A stretch of 64,000 nt of DNA from an uncultured Bifidobacterium sp. (GTDB lineage Bacteria > Actinomycetota > Actinomycetes > Actinomycetales > Bifidobacteriaceae). Numbering within the stretch: the stretch's first letter is position 1; every line of letters starts with the position of its first letter. This document shows positions 49,647 through 58,279 of the stretch, piece after piece. Where the stretch lies: contig NZ_CAUEQY010000001.1 of assembly GCF_959020145.1 (NCBI RefSeq), positions 141,011 to 205,010 on the forward strand, read 5' to 3'. Under the pieces are notes generated by a model, which was not told where the DNA came from, ran no database searches, and saw only the letters and a list, made by a program, of their open reading frames with translations. The translations under genes and the position numbers were made by a program.

Positions 49647-50852
49647 ATGAAGACACTCAAGGATCTTGGAGATCTCAAGGGCAAGCGCGTTCTGGTTCGC
49701 GCCGATTTCAACGTTCCGCTGGACGGCACCACGATCACCGATGATGGTCGCATCAAGGCCGCCCTGCCTACCATCAAGGCTCTGCGCGAGCAGGGCGCTA
49801 AGGTCATTCTGATGGCCCACCTCGGCCGTCCGAAGGGCAAGGTCGTTCCGGAACTGTCCCTGGCTCCGGTCGCCGCCCGTCTCGGCGAGCTGCTCGGCAT
49901 CACCGTTCCGCTGGCTGCCGACACCTATGGTGAGGACGCCCAGGCCAAGGTCGCCGCTATGAACGATGGCGACGTCGTGCTGCTGCAGAACGTGCGTTTC
50001 AACCCGGAGGAAACCAGCAAGGATCCGGAAGAGCGCGCCACATACGCCAAGAAGATCGCCGCCCTCGGCGAAGTCTTCGTGTCCGACGGCTTCGGCGTCG
50101 TGCACCGCGCCCAGGGCTCCAACTACGACGTCGCCGCCGATCTGCCGGCCGCCGCTGGCCTGCTGGTCGAGAAGGAAGTCAAGGCACTGTCCCGCGCCAC
50201 CGTGAACCCGGAGCGTCCGCTGACCGTCGTGCTCGGCGGCTCCAAGGTCTCCGACAAGCTCGGCGTGATCGACAACCTGCTGGACAAGGCCAACCGTCTG
50301 GTCATCGGCGGTGGCATGGCCTACACCTTCCTCAAGGCCAAGGGCTACGAGGTCGGCACCTCCCTGCTGGAAGAGGACCAGATCGAAACCGTCAAGGGCT
50401 ACATGGAGCGCGCCGAGAAGAACGGCGTCGAACTCGTGCTGCCGACCGATGTCGTCATCAACCCGGTCTTCCCGAAGTCCGATGAGGACATCGCTCCGGA
50501 AGTCGTGGCCGCCGACGCCATTCCGGCCGACAAGATGGGTCTGGACATCGGTCCGGAATCCCAGAAGCTCTTCCACGACAAGATCGTCGATTCCAAGACC
50601 GTCGTGTGGAACGGCCCGATGGGCGTGTTCGAGGTCCCGACCTTCGCTGAAGGCACCAAGGCCGTGGCCCAGGCTCTCGTCGATGCCACTGCTGCCGGCG
50701 CATTCACCATCGTCGGTGGTGGCGATTCCGCTTCCGCAGTGCGCAACCTCGGCTTCCCGGAGGATGGCTTCTCGCACATCTCCACCGGTGGCGGCGCCTC
50801 CCTCGAGTTCCTCGAGGGCAAGGAACTGCCGGGCCTGAAGGTGCTCGACTGA
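49647..50852 (+). CDS. pgk: Phosphoglycerate kinase
   Basis: Pgk makes ATP from 1,3-bisphosphoglycerate in the lower half of the bifid shunt. The 401-residue protein has RVLVRADFNVPLDG, HLGRPKG, LLQNVRFNPEE (nucleotides ~49982-50014), KVSDKLGVIDNLLDKA and the C-terminal GGGDSASAVRNLG phosphate loop. AGGAAAGG precedes the ATG. Codon use is extremely biased to the preferred set, as expected for a highly expressed gene. It has its own promoter and terminator. Confidence 0.98.
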   Translation: MKTLKDLGDLKGKRVLVRADFNVPLDGTTITDDGRIKAALPTIKALREQGAKVILMAHLGRPKGKVVPELSLAPVAARLGELLGITVPLAADTYGEDAQAKVAAMNDGDVVLLQNVRFNPEETSKDPEERATYAKKIAALGEVFVSDGFGVVHRAQGSNYDVAADLPAAAGLLVEKEVKALSRATVNPERPLTVVLGGSKVSDKLGVIDNLLDKANRLVIGGGMAYTFLKAKGYEVGTSLLEEDQIETVKGYMERAEKNGVELVLPTDVVINPVFPKSDEDIAPEVVAADAIPADKMGLDIGPESQKLFHDKIVDSKTVVWNGPMGVFEVPTFAEGTKAVAQALVDATAAGAFTIVGGGDSASAVRNLGFPEDGFSHISTGGGASLEFLEGKELPGLKVLD

Positions 50853-50865
50853 TCTCAGAATCATG

Positions 50866-50906
50866 AAGGGGTGCTTCCTCATCAGTGGGTGGGGGAGCAC
50901 CTTTTG
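50866..50906 (+). terminator. Terminator between pgk and tpiA
   Basis: AAGGGGTGCTTCC pairs with GGGGAGCACCTTTT (50892-50905) with minor wobble; a T-run ends it. Confidence 0.75.
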
Positions 50907-50977
50907 CGTATTTCGCATACAATGTCACAAGAACGACCTTTCGCTTTGACGAGCACGGACGGGAGACGACGAATATT

Positions 50978-51772
50978 ATGGGGCCGAAACGGATTCCTTT
51001 GGTGGCCGGAAACTGGAAGATGAATTTCGATCATCTTGAAGCGACGTATTTCGTACAGCAGCTTGCATGGAATCTTCGGTCCATCCATTTCGACTACAAA
51101 CGTTGCGAAATCGCATTGATGCCGTCATTCACCTCACTCCGCAGCGTGCAGGTCGCCGTCGAATCGGACAATCTGAAAATCCGCTACGGGGCCCAAGCCG
51201 TCTCAGTCACCTCGCAGGGAGCGTTCACCGGCGACGTCTCCGCCGATATGATCGCCCATCTCGGCTGCTCGTACGTGATCGTCGGCCATTCGGAACGACG
51301 CAAATACCATCCCGAAGACGACGCGAACATCGTCGACCAGGTGAGGGCCGTGCTTGCTGCCGGCATGCAGCCGATACTTTGCGTCGGAGAAAGCTACGAG
51401 GAACGGCGCAAAGGCATAGAGCTCGATTTCGCGGTCGGCCAGGTGCACGACGTGACGCGGGACCTGTCCGATGAGGAGGCCGCGAAGCTGATTGTGGCGT
51501 ACGAGCCGGTATGGGCGATCGGCACCGGCATGGTGGCTACGCCTCAGTCGGCACAGGACGCGGCCAGGGCGATCCGAAACGACCTGTCCGATACGTTCGG
51601 AACACGGGTCGGCGAAACGGTGCGAATCCTGTACGGCGGTTCGGTGTCCTCGAAAAACGCGGTGGAACTGATCAACGAGCCGGATGTGGACGGCTTCCTG
51701 ATCGGCGGCTCCGCGTTGAAGGTCGATGAACTCACACGCATCTGCAAGCTGACATTGGAAACAACCGCCTGA
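50978..51772 (+). CDS. tpiA: Triosephosphate isomerase
   Basis: TpiA interconverts DHAP and glyceraldehyde 3-phosphate. The 264-residue protein shows VAGNWKMN (catalytic Lys), VIVGHSERRKYH (catalytic His), VAYEPVWAIGTG (catalytic Glu) and ILYGGSVSSKN/DGFLIGGSAL phosphate loops. The ATG at 50978 is the natural start; GGGAG lies about 13 bases upstream, which is distant. An in-frame start at 50885 would run through the pgk terminator and is rejected. Confidence 0.97.
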   Translation: MGPKRIPLVAGNWKMNFDHLEATYFVQQLAWNLRSIHFDYKRCEIALMPSFTSLRSVQVAVESDNLKIRYGAQAVSVTSQGAFTGDVSADMIAHLGCSYVIVGHSERRKYHPEDDANIVDQVRAVLAAGMQPILCVGESYEERRKGIELDFAVGQVHDVTRDLSDEEAAKLIVAYEPVWAIGTGMVATPQSAQDAARAIRNDLSDTFGTRVGETVRILYGGSVSSKNAVELINEPDVDGFLIGGSALKVDELTRICKLTLETTA

Positions 51773-51861
51773 AAACTTTTAAAAAGCATGGTTGGACGCT
51801 CGATTTTTTCAACACCATGCGCTATTATCAGAAACAGTGTTTACGAACTGGAGGTTCACCC

Positions 51862-52119
51862 GTGTCCGCTATGGCTACTGTCAAGCTTGTGCTGCAGATT
51901 CTTCTTGTCATCCTCAGCCTCTTGCTCACCTTGCTTATCCTTATGCACAAGGGTAAGGGCGGCGGTTTGTCCGACATGTTCGGCGGCGGACTCACCCAGA
52001 ATGCGGGTTCCTCCGGTGTCGCGGAAAAGAACCTGAACCGTTGGACCGTCATCATCGCATTGCTGTGGGTGGCCATCATCATCGCCCTCGGTCTGATGAC
52101 GAAATTCAACCTCATCTGA
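51862..52119 (+). CDS. secG: Preprotein translocase subunit SecG
   Basis: SecG is the small two-helix subunit of the SecYEG channel. The 85-residue protein has helix 1 (KLVLQILLVILSLLLTLLILM), the cytoplasmic Gly-rich loop with GKGGGLSDMFGGG and helix 2 (VIIALLWVAIIIALGLM). The start is GTG 51862, 7 bases after GGAGG; ATG 51871 is too far from the RBS. Position after tpiA is the usual one. Confidence 0.95.
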   Translation: MSAMATVKLVLQILLVILSLLLTLLILMHKGKGGGLSDMFGGGLTQNAGSSGVAEKNLNRWTVIIALLWVAIIIALGLMTKFNLI

Positions 52120-52133
52120 TTGACGTAATTTGG

Positions 52134-52172
52134 TTTGGCCCATGACCGGCTTCACGGTCATGGGCCAAACTT
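52134..52172 (+). terminator. Terminator after secG
   Basis: TTTGGCCCATGACCG (52134-52148) pairs perfectly with CGGTCATGGGCCAAA (52155-52169). Confidence 0.88.
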
Positions 52173-52206
52173 GTCTCCGGCTAGATTGCTCCCGCAAAGG
52201 ATTCAA

Positions 52207-53055
52207 ATGACTTCGACAAACAACACATATGATGACGTGACCATGGTCGTCGCCGATCTGGACGGCACACTGCTGCACGACGGAAAGACTTTCGAGGACC
52301 GTTTCCTGACGCAACGATCCATTGACAGCATCAACCGCATGCACGACGCCGGCATCAAATTCGTGGTGGAGACCGCGCGACCGGTCAGCACCGGCTACTC
52401 GTTCGTGCAGAAGCTTCCGGTTGACGCCGTCGCCTATCTCAACGGGGCGCTGTTGGATTTCAACCCCGTCTCGTCCGATTACGATATGCTCACCTCACCG
52501 ACACTGCCGAAGGACGGACATCTGCAGAAGATCGGATTCTCTTCGAAAAGGGCCTGCGAGGTCTGCAAGTACCTGCTGGAGGAACTGCCTGACATGGAAG
52601 TGGGCATCGTCATGGATGATGTCAGGTACACGAATTTCGACGTCACGAAATACTGGAAGACGCAGACCTGGCGATACACGGATTTCGATGACGTTCCGGA
52701 CGGCACCGCGGACAAGCTGATCCTGTTCCCGAACGAGGAGCAGTGGAAGCGTGTGGGACGGCTCATCCCCGACGATTTCGACGTGCATATCTCCGAAGGC
52801 TCGCTGTGGATGCTGATGAATCCGCAGGCCAATAAGGAGCATGCATTGAGCATCCTCGCCGATCGCATGTCGACGCCGTTGTCACGGACCGTCTCATTCG
52901 GCGACGATTTGGTGGACATCGCCATGCTTCGTGAATCCGGCAGGGGAGTGGCCGTGGCCAACGCGAATCCTGACGTGTTGAAAATCGCCGATGAGATCTG
53001 CCCTTCGAACAACGATGACGGCGTGGCCCAATGGGTTGAGAACAATCTGCTTTGA
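52207..53055 (+). CDS. HAD-superfamily Cof-type sugar phosphatase
   Basis: This 282-residue haloacid dehalogenase-like phosphatase of the Cof/IIB type has motif I VVADLDGTLLHDG (nucleophile Asp and acid/base Asp), motif II ETARP, the Lys in TPLSRTVSF region and motif IV FGDDLVDIAML. A C2 cap lies between. Such enzymes dephosphorylate sugar phosphates or cofactors; substrate unknown. ATG 52207 follows AAAGGATTCAA. A run of 12 C follows 3 bases after the stop. Confidence 0.9.
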   Translation: MTSTNNTYDDVTMVVADLDGTLLHDGKTFEDRFLTQRSIDSINRMHDAGIKFVVETARPVSTGYSFVQKLPVDAVAYLNGALLDFNPVSSDYDMLTSPTLPKDGHLQKIGFSSKRACEVCKYLLEELPDMEVGIVMDDVRYTNFDVTKYWKTQTWRYTDFDDVPDGTADKLILFPNEEQWKRVGRLIPDDFDVHISEGSLWMLMNPQANKEHALSILADRMSTPLSRTVSFGDDLVDIAMLRESGRGVAVANANPDVLKIADEICPSNNDDGVAQWVENNLL

Positions 53056-53058
53056 CCG

Positions 53059-53070
53059 CCCCCCCCCCCC
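53059..53070 (+). repeat. Homopolymer of 12 C residues
   Basis: An uninterrupted C tract lies 3 bases after the HAD phosphatase stop and about 145 bases upstream of the next start codon. Tracts this long are prone to slippage and are rare elsewhere in the window. Confidence 0.9.
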
Positions 53071-53090
53071 ACATGGAGTCTTTTCACGGA

Positions 53091-53202
53091 ATTGAACTCA
53101 TTCATGCAGCGGCATGAAACACATCCACCAAAATTGAACTCTTTGTCTTTCTTGGTGCCCTGTCGTGCTATTCTTTGAACTAGCTTTTGTTTAAATTGAA
53201 CT
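53091..53202 (+). promoter_or_regulatory. Four phased ATTGAACT direct repeats (operator) and promoter
   Basis: ATTGAACT occurs at 53091-53098, 53133-53140 and 53195-53202, with TTTGAACT at 53174-53181. Start-to-start spacings are 42, 41 and 21 bases, i.e. 4, 4 and 2 helical turns, placing all copies on one face of DNA. A -10-like TATTCT (53169-53174) overlaps the third copy. The encoded N-terminal HTH protein is the obvious candidate to bind here. Confidence 0.65.
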
Positions 53203-53214
53203 GGAAGGATAGGC

Positions 53215-54747
53215 ATGACGGAATCATTCTCGACCAGATTGAATGATGCCATGGCATTACGCGAGCTTAAACAGATTGATTTCGTTCATGCTGCGGAAAA
53301 GTTCAATATCAAGCTCGGCAAAAGCCATATGAGCCAATACGTCAGTGGCAAAACCGTTCCCCGTGCCGATATCGCGCATTTCCTTGCCGCGTATCTGCGG
53401 GTCAACGAGGATTGGCTGATGGGCAAGGATGTTCCCATGGAAGAGCATGCCGCGATTTTGCCGGATTTTGCCGGTGAACAGCCCGACCATGTTGACGATG
53501 CATCCGAGCAACCGACAGAAGGAAGAACCATGCGCACTTTTACGAAATCCCACAAGCTCGACAACGTGCTGTACGACGTCCGTGGACCGGTCGCCGACGA
53601 GGCCGCGCGCATGGAGGCCGCCGGCACGCACATCCTGAAACTCAATATCGGCAATCCGGCACCGTTCGGCTTCCGCACGCCGGATGAAGTGGTCTACGAC
53701 ATGTCGCAGCAGCTGCCCGACACGGAAGGCTATTCGCCGTCGAAGGGCCTGTTCTCCGCGCGCAAAGCCATCATGCAGTATGCGCAGCTGAAGAACATCC
53801 CCAACGTGTCCATCGACGACATCTACACCGGCAACGGCGTCAGCGAACTTATCAACCTGTCCTTATCCGCGTTGCTGGACAACGGCGACGAGGTACTCGT
53901 GCCGTCGCCGGATTATCCGCTGTGGACAGCTTGCGTGAATCTGGCCGGCGGAACCGCGGTGCATTACGTCTGCGATGAGGATTCCGAATGGTATCCGGAC
54001 ATCGACGACATGCGTTCCAAGATTACCGACAAGACCAAGGCGATCGTCATCATCAATCCGAACAATCCGACCGGCGCGCTGTATCCGAAGGAAGTGCTTC
54101 AGCAGATTGTCGATCTTGCGCGAGAGCACCAGCTCATGATCTTCTCGGATGAGATCTACGACCGTCTGGTCATGGATGGGTTGGAGCACATCTCCATCGC
54201 GTCCCTTGCGCCTGACCTGTTCTGCGTGACGTTCTCCGGATTGTCGAAGTCCCATATGATCGCCGGCTGGCGTGTCGGCTGGATGGTGCTGAGCGGCAAC
54301 AAGCGTCTCGCCAAGGATTACATCGAGGGTCTGAACATGCTGGCCAACATGCGTATGTGCTCGAACGTGCCTGCGCAGTCGGTGGTGCAGACCGCATTGG
54401 GCGGCCATCAAAGCGTCAAGGATTATCTGGTGCCCGGCGGCCGCATCTACGATCAGCGCGAGTTGGTGTACAACATGCTCAACGATATTCCAGGCATCAC
54501 CGCGGTCAAACCGAAAGCGGCGTTCTACATCTTCCCGAAGATCGATGTGAAGAAGTTCAACATCCATTCCGATGAGCAGTTCGCGCTTGACCTGCTGCAT
54601 GACAAGCATATCCTCATCAGCCACGGCGGTGCGTTCAACTGGCAGGAACCGGACCACTTCCGTGTGGTCTATCTGCCTCGCATCAGCATGTTGAAGGAGA
54701 CCATCGGCGAAATCGGCGACTTCTTCAGCACGTATTGGCAGGCTTGA
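53215..54747 (+). CDS. XRE-type HTH domain fused to AlaA-like alanine aminotransferase
   Basis: The 510-residue protein joins an N-terminal helix-turn-helix (about residues 8-70; FNIKLGKSHMSQYVSGKTVPRA is the recognition region in part) through an acidic linker to a complete class I PLP aminotransferase (residues 106-510). The latter matches E. coli AlaA from its start onward: LDNVLYDVRGPV, LNIGNPAPFGF, NGVSELI, VPSPDYPLWTA, IINPNNPTGA, the PLP Lys345 in SGLSKSHMIAGWRVGW and LPRI. The order HTH-aminotransferase parallels MocR/GabR but with an XRE rather than GntR HTH. ATG 53215 follows GGAAGGAT. A second ATG at 53530 with GAAGGAAG upstream matches the start of stand-alone AlaA. Confidence 0.93.
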   Translation: MTESFSTRLNDAMALRELKQIDFVHAAEKFNIKLGKSHMSQYVSGKTVPRADIAHFLAAYLRVNEDWLMGKDVPMEEHAAILPDFAGEQPDHVDDASEQPTEGRTMRTFTKSHKLDNVLYDVRGPVADEAARMEAAGTHILKLNIGNPAPFGFRTPDEVVYDMSQQLPDTEGYSPSKGLFSARKAIMQYAQLKNIPNVSIDDIYTGNGVSELINLSLSALLDNGDEVLVPSPDYPLWTACVNLAGGTAVHYVCDEDSEWYPDIDDMRSKITDKTKAIVIINPNNPTGALYPKEVLQQIVDLAREHQLMIFSDEIYDRLVMDGLEHISIASLAPDLFCVTFSGLSKSHMIAGWRVGWMVLSGNKRLAKDYIEGLNMLANMRMCSNVPAQSVVQTALGGHQSVKDYLVPGGRIYDQRELVYNMLNDIPGITAVKPKAAFYIFPKIDVKKFNIHSDEQFALDLLHDKHILISHGGAFNWQEPDHFRVVYLPRISMLKETIGEIGDFFSTYWQA

Positions 54748-54772
54748 TTTTCGGTTCGCTTTTCTTTCGATT

Positions 54773-54803
54773 ATGGCCGCGATCTGATATCGCGGCCTTT
54801 TTG
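54773..54803 (+). terminator. Terminator after the HTH-aminotransferase gene
   Basis: GGCCGCGAT (54775-54783) pairs with ATCGCGGCC (54789-54797), followed by TTTTTG. Confidence 0.92.
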
Positions 54804-54842
54804 TCTTTCCGTATGTCTTCTGCGCGTATTATTTCGGCATAC

Positions 54843-54877
54843 GAAAAAGAGGTCTCCATCAAAAGATGGAGACCTCT
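54843..54877 (-). terminator. Terminator after transaldolase
   Basis: GAGGTCTCCATC (54849-54860) pairs with GATGGAGACCTC (54865-54876); on the minus strand it is followed by TTTTTCG. Confidence 0.92.
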
Positions 54878-54917
54878 CGGCTTTTATCCGTTTAACGGTG
54901 CTGTATCAGCGAATGAT

Positions 54918-56021
54918 TCAGCCGTTGACGCGGTCGATGCCAGCCTGGACGTCGGCGAGGACGGTGTCCCAGGACTTGATGAAGGCTGCGACGCCGTCAG
55001 CTTCCAGCTTGTCGGTGACATCCTTGATGTTGATGCCCAGATCGGCGAGCTTGTTCATGATGGCGTGGGACTCTTCGTAGGTGCCCTTGATGGACGGAGC
55101 GCCATTGCCGTGATCGGCGAGAGCGTTCAGGGTCTTCTCCGGCATGGTGTTGACGACGAACGGAGCAACGAGCTCGTCGACGTACTTGCAGTCGGAGTAG
55201 GCGGCGTTCTTGGTGCCGGTGGAGGCCCACAGCGGACGCTGCTTCTTGGCGCCCTTGGCTTCAAGAGCAGCCCAACGCGGATCGTTGGCGAACTTGTTCT
55301 CGAACAGCTCGTAAGCCAGGCGAGCGTTGGCCACAGCGGCCTTGCCCTCGAGAGCCTTGGCTTCGTCGGAGCCGTTGGCTTCCAGCAGCTTGTCCACAGC
55401 GGTGTCCACGCGGGAGACGAAGAAGGAAGCGACGGAGCCGATGTGCTTCAGGTCGTGGCCGTTGGCGTCAGCCTGGGCGATGCCCTCGATGTAGGCGTCG
55501 ATGACCTGCTCGTAACGCTCCAGGGAGAAGATCAGGGTGACGTTCACGGAGATGCCCTTGGCCAGGGTGGCGGTGATTGCCGGCAGGCCTTCGAGGGTGG
55601 CCGGAATCTTGATCATGGCGTTCGGACGGTTCACCTTGGCCCAGAGTTCCTCGGCCTGCTTCTCGGTGGCCTCGGTCTCGTGAGCCAGACGCGGATCCAC
55701 TTCGATGGAGACGCGGCCGTCAACGAAATCGGACTTCTCGGCAACCTCACGGAAGATGTCGGTGGCGTTGCGCACGTCGGTGGTGGTGAGCTCGCGCACG
55801 GCGGTCTCAACGTCGACCTTGCCCAGTTCCTTCAGCTGCGGATCGTACGGGCCGACCTCGTGCAGAGCCTTCTGGAAGATGGACGGGTTGGTGGTCACGC
55901 CGACAACGTTCTTGTTGGCGATGAGATCCTGCAGAGAGCCGGACTCGATGCGGGAGCGGGACAGGTCGTCCAGCCAGATCGAGACACCGGAGTCAGAGGT
56001 GCGCTGAGTTGCTTCAGTCAT
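54918..56021 (-). CDS. tal: Transaldolase
   Basis: Transaldolase moves dihydroxyacetone units between F6P and erythrose 4-P; in bifidobacteria it works with transketolase to feed the F6P phosphoketolase shunt. The 367-residue actinobacterial-type (TalB subfamily 4) protein shows SIWLDDLSR, GVTTNPSIFQKAL, VSIEVDPRLAHE, the Schiff-base Lys in NAMIKIPAT, NVTLIFSLERY, and SFFVSRVDT. On the minus strand AAGGAG lies 9 bases before ATG 56021. tkt lies 89 bases upstream on the same strand with a hairpin between. Confidence 0.97.
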   Translation of the reverse strand: MTEATQRTSDSGVSIWLDDLSRSRIESGSLQDLIANKNVVGVTTNPSIFQKALHEVGPYDPQLKELGKVDVETAVRELTTTDVRNATDIFREVAEKSDFVDGRVSIEVDPRLAHETEATEKQAEELWAKVNRPNAMIKIPATLEGLPAITATLAKGISVNVTLIFSLERYEQVIDAYIEGIAQADANGHDLKHIGSVASFFVSRVDTAVDKLLEANGSDEAKALEGKAAVANARLAYELFENKFANDPRWAALEAKGAKKQRPLWASTGTKNAAYSDCKYVDELVAPFVVNTMPEKTLNALADHGNGAPSIKGTYEESHAIMNKLADLGINIKDVTDKLEADGVAAFIKSWDTVLADVQAGIDRVNG

Positions 56022-56072
56022 TGTTTTTTCTCCTTGATACCTTTTTGGATCAAATCTTGTTTATCGGTGAAA

Positions 56073-56106
56073 GGGGAGGGGCACATGCTGTCGTGTCCCT
56101 CCCCGT
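56073..56106 (-). terminator. Hairpin between tkt and tal
   Basis: GGGGAGGGGCAC pairs with GTGTCCCTCCCC (about 56093-56104). On the minus strand it follows tkt and ends in CTTTC, a weak T-run, so some read-through to tal is likely. Confidence 0.6.
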
Positions 56107-56110
56107 ATCA

Positions 56111-58219
56111 TCACTTGGCGGCTTCGACTTCCGCGATGGAGGCCTTGGCGGCTTCCACAACGTGCTCGGCGGTGATGCCCAGATCGATCATGTTCTGAGC
56201 GCCATCACCCTGCAGGCCGAACTGCTCGATGGACACCGGCTTGCCGTAGGAGCCGAGGTACTTGTACCACGGCATGGCAACGCCGGCCTCGACGGAGACA
56301 CGAGCCTTGACAGCGGCCGGAAGCACGGCCTCCTTGTACTCGGCGTCCTGCTCCTCGAACCATTCCATGGACGGCACGGACACGACGCGAGCCTTGACGC
56401 CCTCGCCGGCCAGGGTCTTGGCGGCAGCCACAGCCCACTGGACCTCGGAACCGGAAGCCATGAGGATGACGTCCGGAGTGCCCTCGGTGTCGACCAGAAC
56501 GTAAGCGCCCTTCTTGACACCGTCCTTGGCCTTGGCGGCGGTCTCGGCAAGAACCGGGACACCCTGACGGGTCAGAACCATGGCACCAGGCAGGGTGTTC
56601 TTCTTCTCGAAGAAGTAACGGTAAGCCTCGGCGGTCTCGAAGGCGTCGGCCGGGCGAATGACCTCAAGCTGAGGAATCGCGCGGAAGGAAGCAAGGTGCT
56701 CAACCGGCTGGTGGGTCGGGCCATCCTCACCGACGGCGACGGAGTCGTGGGACCAGATGTACAGGTTCGGAATCTCCATGAGGGCGGCCAGACGAACGGC
56801 GGAACGCTCGTAGTCGGAGAACATGAAGAAGGTGCCGCCGAACGGACGGGTGTGGGAGCCCAGCAGGATGCCGTTGGTGATGCAGCCCATGGTGAACTCG
56901 CGCACGCCGAAGTGCAGCTGGCGACCGAACTCGTTGCAGTTCGGCCACTGCTTGGTGGCGCACTCGGCCGGGGCGAAGGTGGCAGCGCCCTTGAGGTCGG
57001 TCTTGTTGGAGCCACCGAGGTCGGCGGAGCCGCCCCAGAGTTCCGGCATGACAGCGGCGATGGCGTTCAGCACGGAACCGGAAGCGCCACGGGTTGCAAC
57101 GCCCTTGCCGACTTCGAAGGTAGCCTCGAGGTCATCGATGGCCTTGTCGAAGCCCTCCGGCAGTTCGCCGGCCTTGAGGCGGTCATACAGGGCAGCGTTG
57201 TCCGGGTTGGCCTTGCGCCATGCGTTGTACTTCTCGTCCCATTCCTTGTGGGCTTCGAGACCGCGCTCGGCGACCTTGCGGGCGTGGGCGAGGGCCTCTT
57301 CGTCAACGTGGAAGGACTCCTCCGGGTCGTAGCCGAGGAGCTTCTTGAGGCCGGCGACGGCCTCGGCGCCCAGCTTGGAGCCGTGGGAGGACGGGTCGTT
57401 GGTCTTGCCCGGGGTCGGCCATGCGATCAGGGTGTCGACCTTGATGAGCTTCGGCTGGTTCGGGGCGGCGGCGCGGGCCTTGGCGATGGTGTCGGCCAGG
57501 CCTTCGACGTCCTCCTTGTAGGAGCCGTCAGGCTGGATGAAGCTGAACTCGTCGGTGTACCAGCCGTAGGCCTGGAAGCGCTTGAGCACGTCCTCGGCCA
57601 GCACCAGGTTGGTGTCGCCTTCGATCTGGATGCGGTTGGCATCGAAGATCACGGTCAGGTTGCCGAGCTGCTGGTTGGCGGCGAGGGAGGCGGCTTCGCC
57701 GGAGATGCCCTCTTCGATATCGCCTTCACCGCAGATGACCCAGATGTTGTGGTCGAACGGGGACTCGCCTTCCGGAGCTTCCGGATCGAGCAGGCCACGC
57801 TGGAAACGCTGGCCATAGGCGAAGCCGATGGCGGAGGCGAAGCCCTGGCCCAGCGGACCGGTGGTCATTTCGATGCCCGGGGTCAGGCCGTATTCCGGAT
57901 GGCCCGGGGTACGGGTGTCAGCGCCGCCACGGAAGTTCTTCAGATCGTCCAGGGTCAGGCCGTAGCCGGAGAAGTACAGCTGGACGTACTGGGTGAGGGA
58001 GGCGTGGCCACCGGAAAGAATGAAGCGATCGCGGCCTTCCCAGTTGGGGTCGTTCGGATCATGCTTGATGAAGTGCTGGTACAGGGTGTAGGCGATAGGC
58101 GCCAGGGAGACGGGGGAACCCGGGTGGCCGTGTCCCGCACGCTCAACCGCGTCGGCCGACAGGACCTTGGCCATCTTGATGGCGCGCTCGTCCAGCTCGG
58201 TCTCCTTGAATTCGGTCAT
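56111..58219 (-). CDS. tkt: Transketolase
   Basis: This 702-residue thiamine-diphosphate enzyme transfers two-carbon units in the bifid shunt. Seen: the N-terminal DAVERAGHGHPGSPVSLAP with the substrate His, GPLGQGFASAIGFA, the ThDP motif GDIEEGISGEAASLAANQQLGNL (GDG variant, VICGEGDIEEG), FEVGKGVATRGASG, the Glu/Phe region FSDYERSAVRLAALM and the late SIEQFGLQGDG. GGAAGGAAAG precedes ATG 58219 on the minus strand. Codon bias indicates very high expression. An operator-like dyad surrounds its probable -10 box. Confidence 0.98.
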   Translation of the reverse strand: MTEFKETELDERAIKMAKVLSADAVERAGHGHPGSPVSLAPIAYTLYQHFIKHDPNDPNWEGRDRFILSGGHASLTQYVQLYFSGYGLTLDDLKNFRGGADTRTPGHPEYGLTPGIEMTTGPLGQGFASAIGFAYGQRFQRGLLDPEAPEGESPFDHNIWVICGEGDIEEGISGEAASLAANQQLGNLTVIFDANRIQIEGDTNLVLAEDVLKRFQAYGWYTDEFSFIQPDGSYKEDVEGLADTIAKARAAAPNQPKLIKVDTLIAWPTPGKTNDPSSHGSKLGAEAVAGLKKLLGYDPEESFHVDEEALAHARKVAERGLEAHKEWDEKYNAWRKANPDNAALYDRLKAGELPEGFDKAIDDLEATFEVGKGVATRGASGSVLNAIAAVMPELWGGSADLGGSNKTDLKGAATFAPAECATKQWPNCNEFGRQLHFGVREFTMGCITNGILLGSHTRPFGGTFFMFSDYERSAVRLAALMEIPNLYIWSHDSVAVGEDGPTHQPVEHLASFRAIPQLEVIRPADAFETAEAYRYFFEKKNTLPGAMVLTRQGVPVLAETAAKAKDGVKKGAYVLVDTEGTPDVILMASGSEVQWAVAAAKTLAGEGVKARVVSVPSMEWFEEQDAEYKEAVLPAAVKARVSVEAGVAMPWYKYLGSYGKPVSIEQFGLQGDGAQNMIDLGITAEHVVEAAKASIAEVEAAK

Positions 58220-58279
58220 GGATTACTTTCCTTCCAATTGGTCGGGCCGCGTATCCGGCTTGTGCCGAGCGCTCGACGC

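Noticed and set aside
53091..53202. Short direct repeats as a possible CRISPR remnant
   Set aside because: Units are only 8 bases with unequal spacers and no cas gene; operator repeats fit better.
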